From NCBI RefSeq assembly GCF_014191875.1, contig NZ_JACHXD010000001.1:186001-250000 (forward strand): DNA of 64,000 bases, in the 5' to 3' direction. The stretch is from Pseudoduganella violacea (GTDB taxonomy: Bacteria > Pseudomonadota > Gammaproteobacteria > Burkholderiales > Burkholderiaceae_D). The position numbers and the translations under genes were made by a program. Under the pieces are notes generated by a model. That model saw only the letters and a list, made by a program, of their open reading frames with translations. It was not told the origin of the DNA and did no database searches. Shown here piece after piece: positions 27,611-35,855 of the stretch (position 1 is the first letter of the stretch; each line of letters begins with the position of its first letter).

Positions 27611-28687
27611 ATGAAACCATCAATGCTGGCCAAGCTGGACCAACTCGCCAACCGTCTCGTCGAACTCGACGAATTGCTGATGGCCGAGGGCGCCACGGCG
27701 AATATGGACAGCTACCGCAAGATGACGCGCGAGCACGCCGAACTGGGCCCGCTGGTCGAGCTGTACAAGAACTACCAGCAAGCCCAGACCGACATCGCCG
27801 CCGCCCAGGACATGCTGGCCGATCCCGAGATGCGGGACTTCGCCCAGGACGAGATCGATGCCGCCAAGGCGCGCATGGCCGAGCTGGAACTGGCGCTGCA
27901 GAAAATGCTGCTGCCCAAGGACGCCAATGACGAGCGCAATATCTTCCTCGAAATCCGCGCCGGCACCGGCGGCGACGAGTCGGCCCTGTTCGCCGGCGAC
28001 CTCTTGCGCATGTACACCCGCTTCGCCGAGCGCAACCGCTGGCAGGTGGAAATCGTGAGCGCCTCGGAAAGCGATCTGGGCGGCTACCGCGAAGTGATCG
28101 CGCGCCTGATCGGGCACGGCGTGTATTCCAAGCTCAAGTTCGAGTCCGGCGGCCACCGCGTGCAGCGCGTGCCGGCCACGGAAACCCAGGGCCGCATCCA
28201 CACCTCGGCCTGCACCGTGGCCGTGATGCCCGAAGCCGACGAAGTCGAGGACGTGCACATCAACCCGGCCGACCTGCGCATCGACACTTACCGCGCCTCG
28301 GGCGCGGGCGGCCAGCACATCAATAAGACCGACTCGGCCGTGCGCATCACCCACCTGCCAAGCGGCATCGTGGTCGAATGCCAGGACGACCGCTCGCAGC
28401 ACAAGAACAAGGCTTCGGCCATGAAGGTGCTGGCGGCGCGCATCAAGGACGTGCAGCTGCGCGAACAGCAGTCGAAGGAAGCGGCCACGCGCAAGAGCCT
28501 GATCGGCTCGGGCGACCGCAGCGAGCGCATCCGCACCTACAACTACCCGCAAGGGCGCATGACCGACCACCGCATCAACCTCACGCTGTACAAGCTCGAC
28601 ATGATCATGGATGGCGAGCTCAACGAGCTGACCAATGCCCTGTCCGCCGAACACCAGGCCGAACAGCTCGCCGCCCTCGGCGACTAA
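27611..28687 (+). CDS. prfA: Peptide chain release factor 1
   Basis: 358 residues. It recognises UAA/UAG and triggers peptidyl-tRNA hydrolysis. The GGQ motif is at residues 233-235 ([17 protein letters not shown]), with class-specific codon-recognition features ([18 protein letters not shown]). The Gln of GGQ is the substrate of PrmC, encoded 0.7 kb downstream. Composite repeat B follows its stop codon. Confidence 0.96.
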   Translation: MKPSMLAKLDQLANRLVELDELLMAEGATANMDSYRKMTREHAELGPLVELYKNYQQAQTDIAAAQDMLADPEMRDFAQDEIDAAKARMAELELALQKMLLPKDANDERNIFLEIRAGTGGDESALFAGDLLRMYTRFAERNRWQVEIVSASESDLGGYREVIARLIGHGVYSKLKFESGGHRVQRVPATETQGRIHTSACTVAVMPEADEVEDVHINPADLRIDTYRASGAGGQHINKTDSAVRITHLPSGIVVECQDDRSQHKNKASAMKVLAARIKDVQLREQQSKEAATRKSLIGSGDRSERIRTYNYPQGRMTDHRINLTLYKLDMIMDGELNELTNALSAEHQAEQLAALGD

Positions 28688-28698
28688 GCCCCACCGCG

Positions 28699-28842
28699 TT
28701 TGATCTGCCGCAAACAATGTCCCACCCTGGTGTCAGGCGGGGCCGCCGAGGCACTGGAGTAGGACATTCTTTGATCTAGATCAGCAAATGTCCGACCTTG
28801 GTGCCTGACACCAGGGTGGGACATTGTTTGATTTGGCGCAAA
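28699..28842. repeat. Composite hairpin repeat, copy B
   Basis: Same architecture as the 24.7 kb copy: hairpins at 28716-28768 and 28787-28825, starting AATGTCC and ending GGACATT, alternating with TTTGATCT-N-CAAA-type dyads (TTTGATCTAGATCAG at 28770-28784). The first hairpin carries an extra 12-nt stretch (about 28739-28750) relative to copy A. It separates prfA from dsbB. Confidence 0.75.
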
Positions 28843-28924
28843 GGCGGGGTTAAGGGCGGTATAAGGCCGGGGGCGCGGGGTTTGTGGGAGAATGGCGCGG
28901 ACTTTACTTTTCTTTCTTTTGACG

Positions 28925-29392
28925 ATGACTTCTCGCTCTGTCTTGATTTCGGTGGCTGCGGCCAGCTTCGGCATGATCGCGGTGGCGATGTATCTGCAGC
29001 ATGTGATGGACCTGCTGCCTTGTCCGCTGTGCGTGATTCAGCGTTATCTGTTTATCGCGATCGGCGTCACGGCGCTGGTCGGCGCGTTTGCGCGCAAGCC
29101 GAAACTGGGCGCGGGCCTGGGCTTGCTGGCGGCGCTGGGCGGCGTCGGCGTGGGCGCCAAGCATTTGTATGTGCTGGCCCATCCCGGCCTGTCCTGCGGC
29201 ATCGATCCGATGGAAACCTTCCTCAATAAAATCCCGACCGCGACCTTCCTGCCTTGGGTGTTCCAGGCCGATGGCCTGTGCGAGAACGCCACCGAGGGCT
29301 TCTTCGGCCTGTCGATTCCGCAGTGGGCCGTGGTGTGGTTCGGCATCTTCGCGCTGGTGTCGCTATGGACGCTGCTGCGCCGCCGCGCATGA
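28925..29392 (+). CDS. dsbB: Disulfide bond formation protein B
   Basis: An inner-membrane quinone reductase that reoxidises DsbA. It has four membrane segments, the first redox pair in LLPCPLCVIQRY and the second pair as LSCGID ... DGLCEN. The start is uncertain: ATG 28925 (MTSRSVLISV; 155 residues) places the first membrane helix at the N-terminus; ATG 28892 would add MARTLLFFLLT from a T-rich stretch. Its stop overlaps the prmC start (ATGA). Confidence 0.9.
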   Translation: MTSRSVLISVAAASFGMIAVAMYLQHVMDLLPCPLCVIQRYLFIAIGVTALVGAFARKPKLGAGLGLLAALGGVGVGAKHLYVLAHPGLSCGIDPMETFLNKIPTATFLPWVFQADGLCENATEGFFGLSIPQWAVVWFGIFALVSLWTLLRRRA

Positions 29393-30219
29393 GCCAGCAC
29401 GTGCAGGCCGGTGCCACGGTCGCCTCGCTGCAGCAGCAAACCCGCCTGGACGCGGTGGATAACCGCATCCTGGTCTGCCATGCGCTGAGCTTGAACCGGG
29501 TCGGTTTGATTACGCAGTCGGAGCGCATGCTGACCGAGGCCGAGGCGGCGCGCCTGTCGGACTTGATCGAACGCCGCCTGCGCGGCGAGCCGGTGGCCTA
29601 TATCATCGGCCAGCGCGAATTCTATGGTCTGGCGTTCGAGGTCAGCGACGCGGTGCTGATTCCGCGCCCGGAAACGGAACTGCTGGTGGAACTGGCGCTG
29701 GAGCGCCTGCCGCCGCGCGGCCGGGTGCTGGATATGGGCACGGGCAGCGGCGCCATCGCCGTGGCGCTGGCGCATAGCCGGCCCGACGCCGCCGTCAGCG
29801 CGCTCGATGTCAGCCCCGCGGCGCTGGCCGTGGCGCAGCGCAATGCGGCGGCCAACCAGGCCCCGGTGCGCTTCCTGCACAGCAGCTGGTATGCGGCGCT
29901 GGACGGCGGTGAGCGCTTCGAATTGATCGTCTCCAATCCCCCGTATATCGCCAGCGGCGACCGCCATCTGTCCGAGGGCGATCTGCGTTTCGAGCCGGTG
30001 GGCGCGTTGACCGACCATGCCGATGGCTTGTCGGCGCTGCGCACCATCATCGCCGGCGCGCCGCGCCATCTGCTGGGCCAGGGCTGGCTGCTGATGGAGC
30101 ATGGCTATGACCAGGCCGCCGCCGTGCGTGGCCTGCTCGCGGCGGCGGGCTATCTTGAGGTGCAGAGCTGGCAGGATCTGGCCGGCATCGAACGCGTGTC
30201 GGGCGGCCGCCTGGCCTGA
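29389..30219 (+). CDS. prmC: Release factor glutamine N5-methyltransferase
   Basis: 276 residues. It methylates the Gln of the GGQ motif in release factors RF1 and RF2. SAM-binding motif is VLDMGTGSGAIAVALA and the catalytic NPPY is in IVSNPPYIASGD. The preceding IPRPETELLVE is diagnostic. The start at 29389 overlaps the dsbB stop. Confidence 0.95.
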   Translation: MSQHVQAGATVASLQQQTRLDAVDNRILVCHALSLNRVGLITQSERMLTEAEAARLSDLIERRLRGEPVAYIIGQREFYGLAFEVSDAVLIPRPETELLVELALERLPPRGRVLDMGTGSGAIAVALAHSRPDAAVSALDVSPAALAVAQRNAAANQAPVRFLHSSWYAALDGGERFELIVSNPPYIASGDRHLSEGDLRFEPVGALTDHADGLSALRTIIAGAPRHLLGQGWLLMEHGYDQAAAVRGLLAAAGYLEVQSWQDLAGIERVSGGRLA

Positions 30220-30377
30220 GCGGCCCGGCGCCGCTTTGATAAAATACCAAGCTTGAGGTCATCGGCGGCGCCGGCTGCGCGCCGGTGGACGGTTTTTGCC
30301 GGCGCTGCACGCACTTTTCCGTTTTCGGTTACTCTCGCACCAATCTTATATATGCTGTACAGGAAAGGAAGAGCCAA

Positions 30378-31970
30378 TTGTCCAATCTTCTGACACGCCG
30401 CCTGGCCCTGCTGGCCGATGCCCAGCACCGCCCGCTGCTGAGCGGAGGCCTACGCGGCATTGAGCGCGAAACCCTGCGCGTCCAGGCGGACGGCCATCTG
30501 GCGCACACGCCCCATCCATTGGCGCTGGGCTCGGCCCTGACCCATCCCCAGATCACCACCGATTACGCCGAAACCCTGCTCGAATTCATCACCCCGGCCG
30601 AGCATGACATCGCCGACACGCTGCACAAGCTGGACGCCATCCACCGCTTCAGCTACGGCAAACTGGGCCAGGAGCTGCTGTGGAGCCAGTCCATGCCTTG
30701 CCAGTTGCCGTCCGAGGACGAGATCGAAATCGCCTGGTACGGCAAGTCGAACCTGGGCATGCTCAAGCATGTGTACCGGCGCGGCCTGGCCCTGCGCTAC
30801 GGCAAGGCCATGCAATGCATCGCGGGCATCCACTACAACTACTCGCTGGACGAGGATCTGTGGGCCTTGCTCAATCATGAAGAAAATGGCGACCGCAAGC
30901 TGACCGCCAAGGCTTACCAGTCGGAAGCCTATCTGGCGGCGATACGCAATTTCCGCCGCTACAGCTGGCTCCTGATGTATCTGTTCGGCGCCTCGCCGGC
31001 GCTGGCCAGCGGCTTCCTGCGCGGCCAGCCGCACAAGCTCGAGACGCTGTCGGCCGACACCCTGTATCTGCCGTATGCCACCAGCTTGCGCATGAGCGAC
31101 CTCGGTTACCAGAACGATGCGCAATCCGGCCTCAGCCCGCACGAGAATTCGCTGGACAGCTATGTGGCGACCTTGACGCGCGCCGTCAACCAGCCTTACG
31201 AGCCGTATCAGCGCATCGGCACCAAACGCGATGGCGAGTGGGTGCAGCTGTCGACCAATGTGATCCAGATCGAGAACGAGTACTACTCGACCATCCGGCC
31301 CAAGCGCGTGATCCGCACCGGCGAGCGGCCGATCCAGGCGCTGTGCCTGCGCGGCGTGCAGTACATCGAAGTGCGCTGCATGGACGTCGATCCCTTCGAG
31401 CCGGTCGGCATCAGCCTGGAGACGGGCCGCTTCCTGGACGCCTTCCTGCTGTTCTGCGCGCTGGAAGACAGCCCCACCATTTCCGAAGACCAAAGCCGCC
31501 TGTACGCGCAGAATTTCGCGCGCACCGTGAAGGACGGCCGCCGTCCCGGCCTGACCTTGAGCCGCGACGGCGAAGAAGTGGCGCTGCGCGACTGGGGCCT
31601 GGCGCTGCTGGAACGTATCCGCCCGGTGGCGGCCCTGCTGGACCAGGCGCGCGGCGACGGCGTGCACGCCGCCTCGCTGGCGGTGCAGGCGGCCAAGCTG
31701 GACGATCCGGAGCGCACGCCCTCGGCGCGCGTGCTGGCCGAGCTGCGCGCCAATGGCGGCTCGTTCGCCGCCTTCGGCCTGCGCCAGAGCGAGCGGCATG
31801 CGGCCTACTTCCGCGCCCATCCCGCCAATCGCGACGAGGAAGCCTACTTCGGCCAGCTGGCCGCGGAATCGCTGGCGGAACAGGCCGCGCTGGAACGCAG
31901 CCAGACCGGCAGCTTCGACGATTATGTGCAGGCTTACCGCGCCAGCAATCTTTGTCCCAACTGCGAGTAA
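30378..31970 (+). CDS. gshA: Glutamate-cysteine ligase
   Basis: 530 residues of the gamma/E. coli GshA family. It makes gamma-glutamylcysteine, the first step of glutathione synthesis. Signatures are [13 protein letters not shown] at the N-terminus, [12 protein letters not shown], and [13 protein letters not shown] in the active-site region. The start is inferred to be TTG at 30378, 6-7 bp after AGGAAG; no ATG lies between there and non-homologous upstream sequence. The next gene starts 17 bp after its stop. Confidence 0.93.
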   Translation: MSNLLTRRLALLADAQHRPLLSGGLRGIERETLRVQADGHLAHTPHPLALGSALTHPQITTDYAETLLEFITPAEHDIADTLHKLDAIHRFSYGKLGQELLWSQSMPCQLPSEDEIEIAWYGKSNLGMLKHVYRRGLALRYGKAMQCIAGIHYNYSLDEDLWALLNHEENGDRKLTAKAYQSEAYLAAIRNFRRYSWLLMYLFGASPALASGFLRGQPHKLETLSADTLYLPYATSLRMSDLGYQNDAQSGLSPHENSLDSYVATLTRAVNQPYEPYQRIGTKRDGEWVQLSTNVIQIENEYYSTIRPKRVIRTGERPIQALCLRGVQYIEVRCMDVDPFEPVGISLETGRFLDAFLLFCALEDSPTISEDQSRLYAQNFARTVKDGRRPGLTLSRDGEEVALRDWGLALLERIRPVAALLDQARGDGVHAASLAVQAAKLDDPERTPSARVLAELRANGGSFAAFGLRQSERHAAYFRAHPANRDEEAYFGQLAAESLAEQAALERSQTGSFDDYVQAYRASNLCPNCE

Positions 31971-31987
31971 GACCGGCAGAGCGCAGC

Positions 31988-33034
31988 ATGCTGACCTTTT
32001 ACAACGAACAGCACGACCAACACCGCGCCCGCCATGAGCTGGTGCGCGGCGAAGCCACGCCCTGCCTGGAAACGCCGGCGCGCGCCGAAGCCGTGCTGGC
32101 CGAGCTGGGACGGCGCGGCCTGGGCCGCATCGTCACGCCGCATGGCGTGCCGCTGATGTCGCTCGAGCGCGTGCACCAGCCGCGCTATCTGCATTTCCTG
32201 CGCAATGCCTGGACCGAGTGGCAGGCGCTGGCGCCCGCCAATACCGGCAAGGACGCCTTCCCCTCCGGCTGGCCGGTGCGCAGCTTCCGCGCCGATATCG
32301 AGCCGGAAGGCTTCGACGCCCGTCTCGGCCTGTATTCGCGCGACACGATTTCCCCCATCACGGCCGGCACCTGGACCGCCGCCAAGACCGGCGCCGACTG
32401 CGCCGTGAACGCGGCCCATGCGCTGCGCCTGGGCGAACGCGCCAGCTTTGCGCTGACGCGGCCGCCGGGCCACCATGCCGGCGCCGATTTCAGCGGCGGT
32501 TCCTGCTATCTGAACAACGCGGCGCTGGCGGCCCAGCATCTGCTGGACGACGGCCTGCGCCGCGTCGCCGTGCTGGACCTCGACTGCCACCACGGCAACG
32601 GCACGCAAAGCATCTTCTACGACCGCGCCGACGTGCTGTGCATTTCCCTCCACGCCGACCCGCGCTCCAGCTATCCCCACTATCTGGGCCACGCCGACGA
32701 AACCGGCGACGGCGCCGGTTACGGCTATAACGTGAACATGCCGCTGGCGCCGCAGCAACTCAATGCCCAGGCCTGGTTCGCGGCGCTGGAAACGGCTTGC
32801 GTGCGCCTCGCCATGTACGGGCCGGAAGCGCTGGTGGTGGCGCTCGGCGTCAACACCTTCCAGGGCGACCCGCACGGCGGCCTCGGTCTGCTCAGCGCCG
32901 ACTTCCTGCGCGTGGGCGAGCGCCTGGCCTATCTGGGCCTGCCCACCGCTTTCATCCTCGAAGGCGGCAGCGCCATCCGCGAACTGGGCGTAAACGTGGT
33001 GAATGTGCTGGAAGGCTTCGAAACCGCGCTCTAA
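31988..33034 (+). CDS. Histone deacetylase family protein
   Basis: A 348-residue arginase/deacetylase-fold hydrolase (HDAC / acetylpolyamine amidohydrolase / AcuC superfamily). Zinc and catalytic motifs are [10 protein letters not shown] (His pair), [13 protein letters not shown] (Asp/His zinc ligands) and [13 protein letters not shown]. Substrate is probably a small acetylated amine or protein lysine; it cannot be told apart here. It is 17 bp downstream of gshA and probably co-transcribed. Confidence 0.9.
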   Translation: MLTFYNEQHDQHRARHELVRGEATPCLETPARAEAVLAELGRRGLGRIVTPHGVPLMSLERVHQPRYLHFLRNAWTEWQALAPANTGKDAFPSGWPVRSFRADIEPEGFDARLGLYSRDTISPITAGTWTAAKTGADCAVNAAHALRLGERASFALTRPPGHHAGADFSGGSCYLNNAALAAQHLLDDGLRRVAVLDLDCHHGNGTQSIFYDRADVLCISLHADPRSSYPHYLGHADETGDGAGYGYNVNMPLAPQQLNAQAWFAALETACVRLAMYGPEALVVALGVNTFQGDPHGGLGLLSADFLRVGERLAYLGLPTAFILEGGSAIRELGVNVVNVLEGFETAL

Positions 33035-33183
33035 ATGCCGGCAATATAGCCAAACAGTTACTTAAGTGTTGCTATTCGACGCCAGATACATCTGGCTTCT
33101 TGCTCTCCCCCTACCCCAGCGATATTGTTGACAGACGTTTTATGCAAAACCTGTCGGCATCGGGGCTTCTGGGGAGAACTGGC

Positions 33184-34911
33184 ATGAGCATCAGGAACTT
33201 GAAAATCGGCATGCGTATAGGCGGCGGCTTCGTCGTCCTACTGGTACTGGTGGTGCTCATGGCCGTGCTGGGCATGGTGCGCATGAGGCAGATCGAGGAC
33301 CAGTTGCTCGATATCGCCAAAGTCAATAACGTCGAGGCCCAGTTGCTGGTCCGCATGCGCGTCACCATCCTCGACCGCGCCATTGCCGCGCGCAATGTCG
33401 TGCTGCTGACCGAAGCGGCCGACATGAAGCCGGAAGCGGAACGCATCGAGGCCAACGAAAAGAAATACGCCGAAGCCGAAACGGAATTGAACCGCATGTT
33501 CAGCACCCTGGCCGCCACGACCGACAAGGAAAAGGCGTCCATGGTCAAGATCAAGGCCAGCGAACAGGCTGTGCTGCCGCCGATCCGCAAGGTGGTGGAG
33601 CTGGGGCTGGCCAACCGCAACGAGGAGGCGGTCAAGGTCTTGATGAAGGAAGTGCGTCCCGCCCAGCGGGTGTGGCTGGACGATATCAATGAACTCCTCG
33701 CCTTCGAGGACAAGCTCAATCAGGAAGCGATCCAGGAAGCGGAAAGCGTATATGCCAATGCGCGCAACTGGATGGTGGCGATTACCGTGGCCGCCATCGT
33801 CTTCGGCCTGGCGATCGCCTGGTGGATCACGCGCAGCGTGACCCAGCCCATCAACGCTGCGGTGGAAGCGGCGCAAACGGTGGCCTCGGGCGACCTGACG
33901 CGCGAAATCCAGGTCAATACCAACGATGAAACCGGCCAGCTGCTGCAAGCCCTGAAGGAGATGAGCGGCAGCCTGGAAGACATTGTCGGGCGGGTGCGCC
34001 ACGGCACGAACGCGATCGCCGTGGCCTCGTCCGAAATCGCCAACGGCAATATGGACCTGTCCTCGCGCACCGAGCAGCAGGCCAGCTCGCTGGAGGAAAC
34101 CGCCTCCTCGATGGAAGAATTGACCTCCACCGTGCAGCAGAACGCCGACAACGCGCGCCAGGCCAACCAGCTGGTGGTGTCGGCCACCGAGGTGGCGGTG
34201 AAGGGCGGCAGCATCGTGACGCAGGTGGTGGAAACCATGGGCGCCATCAATGCCTCGGCCACCAAGATCGTGGACATCATCAGCGTCATCGACGGCATCG
34301 CCTTCCAGACCAATATCCTGGCGCTGAACGCGGCGGTGGAAGCGGCGCGCGCCGGCGAACAGGGACGCGGTTTTGCCGTGGTGGCTTCCGAGGTGCGCAA
34401 CCTGGCGCAGCGCTCGGCCGCCGCCGCCAAGGAGATCAAGGCCCTGATCGGCGACTCGGTGGAAAAAGTCCAGACCGGCAGCAAGCTGGTGGACGAGGCG
34501 GGCGGCATCATGCAGGAAGTGGTCAAGAGCGTGCAGCATGTGAGCGACATCATCAGCGAAATCACCTCGGCCAGCGTGGAGCAGTCGACCGGCATTTCCC
34601 AGGTCAACCAGGCCATCGTGCAGATGGACGATGTGACGCAGCAGAATGCCTCGCTGGTGGAGCAGGCGGCGGCGGCGGCCGGCTCGCTGAAGGACCAGGC
34701 CGAAGGCCTGGTGCAGGTGGTCAGCGTGTTCAAGATCAACGGCGGCGCGGCGAACAGCTATGCCAGCGCACCGAAGCCGCAAGCGCGCCCGGTGGCCGCA
34801 GCAATGCCCAAGCCGGCGCCGCGCAAGATCGCCGTCAAGAGCGCTGCCGCGCCACGCGGCATGGCTGCCAGCAAACCGGCGGCGGGCGGCGACGACTGGG
34901 AAGAATTCTGA
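33184..34911 (+). CDS. Methyl-accepting chemotaxis protein
   Basis: A 575-residue Tsr/Tar-type chemoreceptor. TM1 is about residues 10-32, followed by a four-helix-bundle periplasmic sensor of about 155 residues, TM2 about 193-213 ([19 protein letters not shown]), HAMP, and a signalling domain with the CheA/CheW hairpin tip ([20 protein letters not shown]). An Ala/Pro/Lys-rich tail ends in DDWEEF, a CheR/CheB-tethering-like pentapeptide. Start chosen at 33184 behind GGGGAGA. No chemotaxis operon is nearby. Confidence 0.93.
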   Translation: MSIRNLKIGMRIGGGFVVLLVLVVLMAVLGMVRMRQIEDQLLDIAKVNNVEAQLLVRMRVTILDRAIAARNVVLLTEAADMKPEAERIEANEKKYAEAETELNRMFSTLAATTDKEKASMVKIKASEQAVLPPIRKVVELGLANRNEEAVKVLMKEVRPAQRVWLDDINELLAFEDKLNQEAIQEAESVYANARNWMVAITVAAIVFGLAIAWWITRSVTQPINAAVEAAQTVASGDLTREIQVNTNDETGQLLQALKEMSGSLEDIVGRVRHGTNAIAVASSEIANGNMDLSSRTEQQASSLEETASSMEELTSTVQQNADNARQANQLVVSATEVAVKGGSIVTQVVETMGAINASATKIVDIISVIDGIAFQTNILALNAAVEAARAGEQGRGFAVVASEVRNLAQRSAAAAKEIKALIGDSVEKVQTGSKLVDEAGGIMQEVVKSVQHVSDIISEITSASVEQSTGISQVNQAIVQMDDVTQQNASLVEQAAAAAGSLKDQAEGLVQVVSVFKINGGAANSYASAPKPQARPVAAAMPKPAPRKIAVKSAAAPRGMAASKPAAGGDDWEEF

Positions 34912-34974
34912 TCTGAACGCGACTTAAACAGCCTTTTGGGATGCCCAGCTAGCCGGCATCCGGCCGGGCCTGCT

Positions 34975-35003
34975 AGGATATGTGGACACTGTCCACATAT
35001 CCT
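34975..35003. promoter_or_regulatory. Perfect 29-bp palindrome before the crotonase gene
   Basis: AGGATATGTGGACA, one base, then the exact reverse complement TGTCCACATATCCT. The dyad ends 10 bp before the ATG at 35014, so it would overlap the leader and the ribosome-binding position. It could be an operator or an RNA hairpin blocking initiation. No regulator gene is adjacent. Confidence 0.6.
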
Positions 35004-35013
35004 TCTTGCAGCC

Positions 35014-35832
35014 ATGACGAAACCGCAGCGCGTCACCACCACCATTTCCGACGGCCTGGCCTATGTGCGCCTGGCGCGTCCCGAGCAGCACAACGCCATC
35101 GATTTCGACATGCTGCACGCGGTAGTGAAGGCCGCCCGCAGCCTGCGCAAGCAGCCGGGCGTGCGCGCCGTGATCGTGCATGGGGAAGGGCCATCGTTCT
35201 GCTCAGGCCTCGATTTCAAAAGCGTGCTGGCGCGGCCCATGCGCGGGCTGCTGCACTATGCCCAGCTGTGGTACTGCTGGCGCAATAACTTCCAGGACTG
35301 GAGCATGGGCTGGCGCGATGTGCCGGCGCCCGTGATCGCGGCGATCCACGGCAACTGCTTCGGCGGCGGCATCCAGCTCGCGCTGGGCGCCGACATCCGC
35401 ATCGCCACGCCGGATGCGCGCCTGTCGCTGATGGAGGCGAAGTGGGGCCTGATCCCCGATATGGGCGGCGTGGCCCTGTTGCGCGAACTGGTGCCGATCG
35501 ATGTGGCCAAGGAGCTGGTGCTCTCCGGCCGCGTCTTCAGCGGCGCGGAGGCGATGGAACTCAAGCTGGTCACCCATCTGGCCGACGATCCGCTGGCGGC
35601 GGCCGAAGCGCTGGCGGCCGAACTGGCCACCCGTTCGCCGGATGCCCTGGCGGCCGGCAAATTCCTGCTGCAGCGGGCCTGGAGCAAGTCCGAGTCCGGC
35701 GCCCTGGCACAGGAGCGGCGCTGGCAGCGCCGCTTGATGGGCTTTGCCAATAACCGCATCGCCATTCAGAACAATCAAGGCGGCAAAGCGGCGGCCGGCA
35801 AGGCTTACCAGGCGCGTCGCATACAAGGCTGA
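35014..35832 (+). CDS. Crotonase / enoyl-CoA hydratase family protein
   Basis: 272 residues. The oxyanion-hole segments are VHGEGPSFCSGLDFKS and AIHGNCFGGGIQLALGADIR, followed by the MEAKWGLIPDMGG region. The second acidic residue usual in hydratases is not obvious, so a hydratase or isomerase assignment is tentative. The ATG at 35014 lacks a clear Shine-Dalgarno sequence and lies just behind a perfect palindrome. It is convergent with aceE (23 bp between stops). Confidence 0.88.
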   Translation: MTKPQRVTTTISDGLAYVRLARPEQHNAIDFDMLHAVVKAARSLRKQPGVRAVIVHGEGPSFCSGLDFKSVLARPMRGLLHYAQLWYCWRNNFQDWSMGWRDVPAPVIAAIHGNCFGGGIQLALGADIRIATPDARLSLMEAKWGLIPDMGGVALLRELVPIDVAKELVLSGRVFSGAEAMELKLVTHLADDPLAAAEALAAELATRSPDALAAGKFLLQRAWSKSESGALAQERRWQRRLMGFANNRIAIQNNQGGKAAAGKAYQARRIQG

Positions 35833-35855
35833 GGCGCGCCCGGACGGGCGGCGAT

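Noticed and set aside
24658..28842. CRISPR-like interpretation of the repeats at 24.7 and 28.8 kb
   Set aside because: Repeats are palindromic pairs at distant sites, without regular unique spacers or cas genes.
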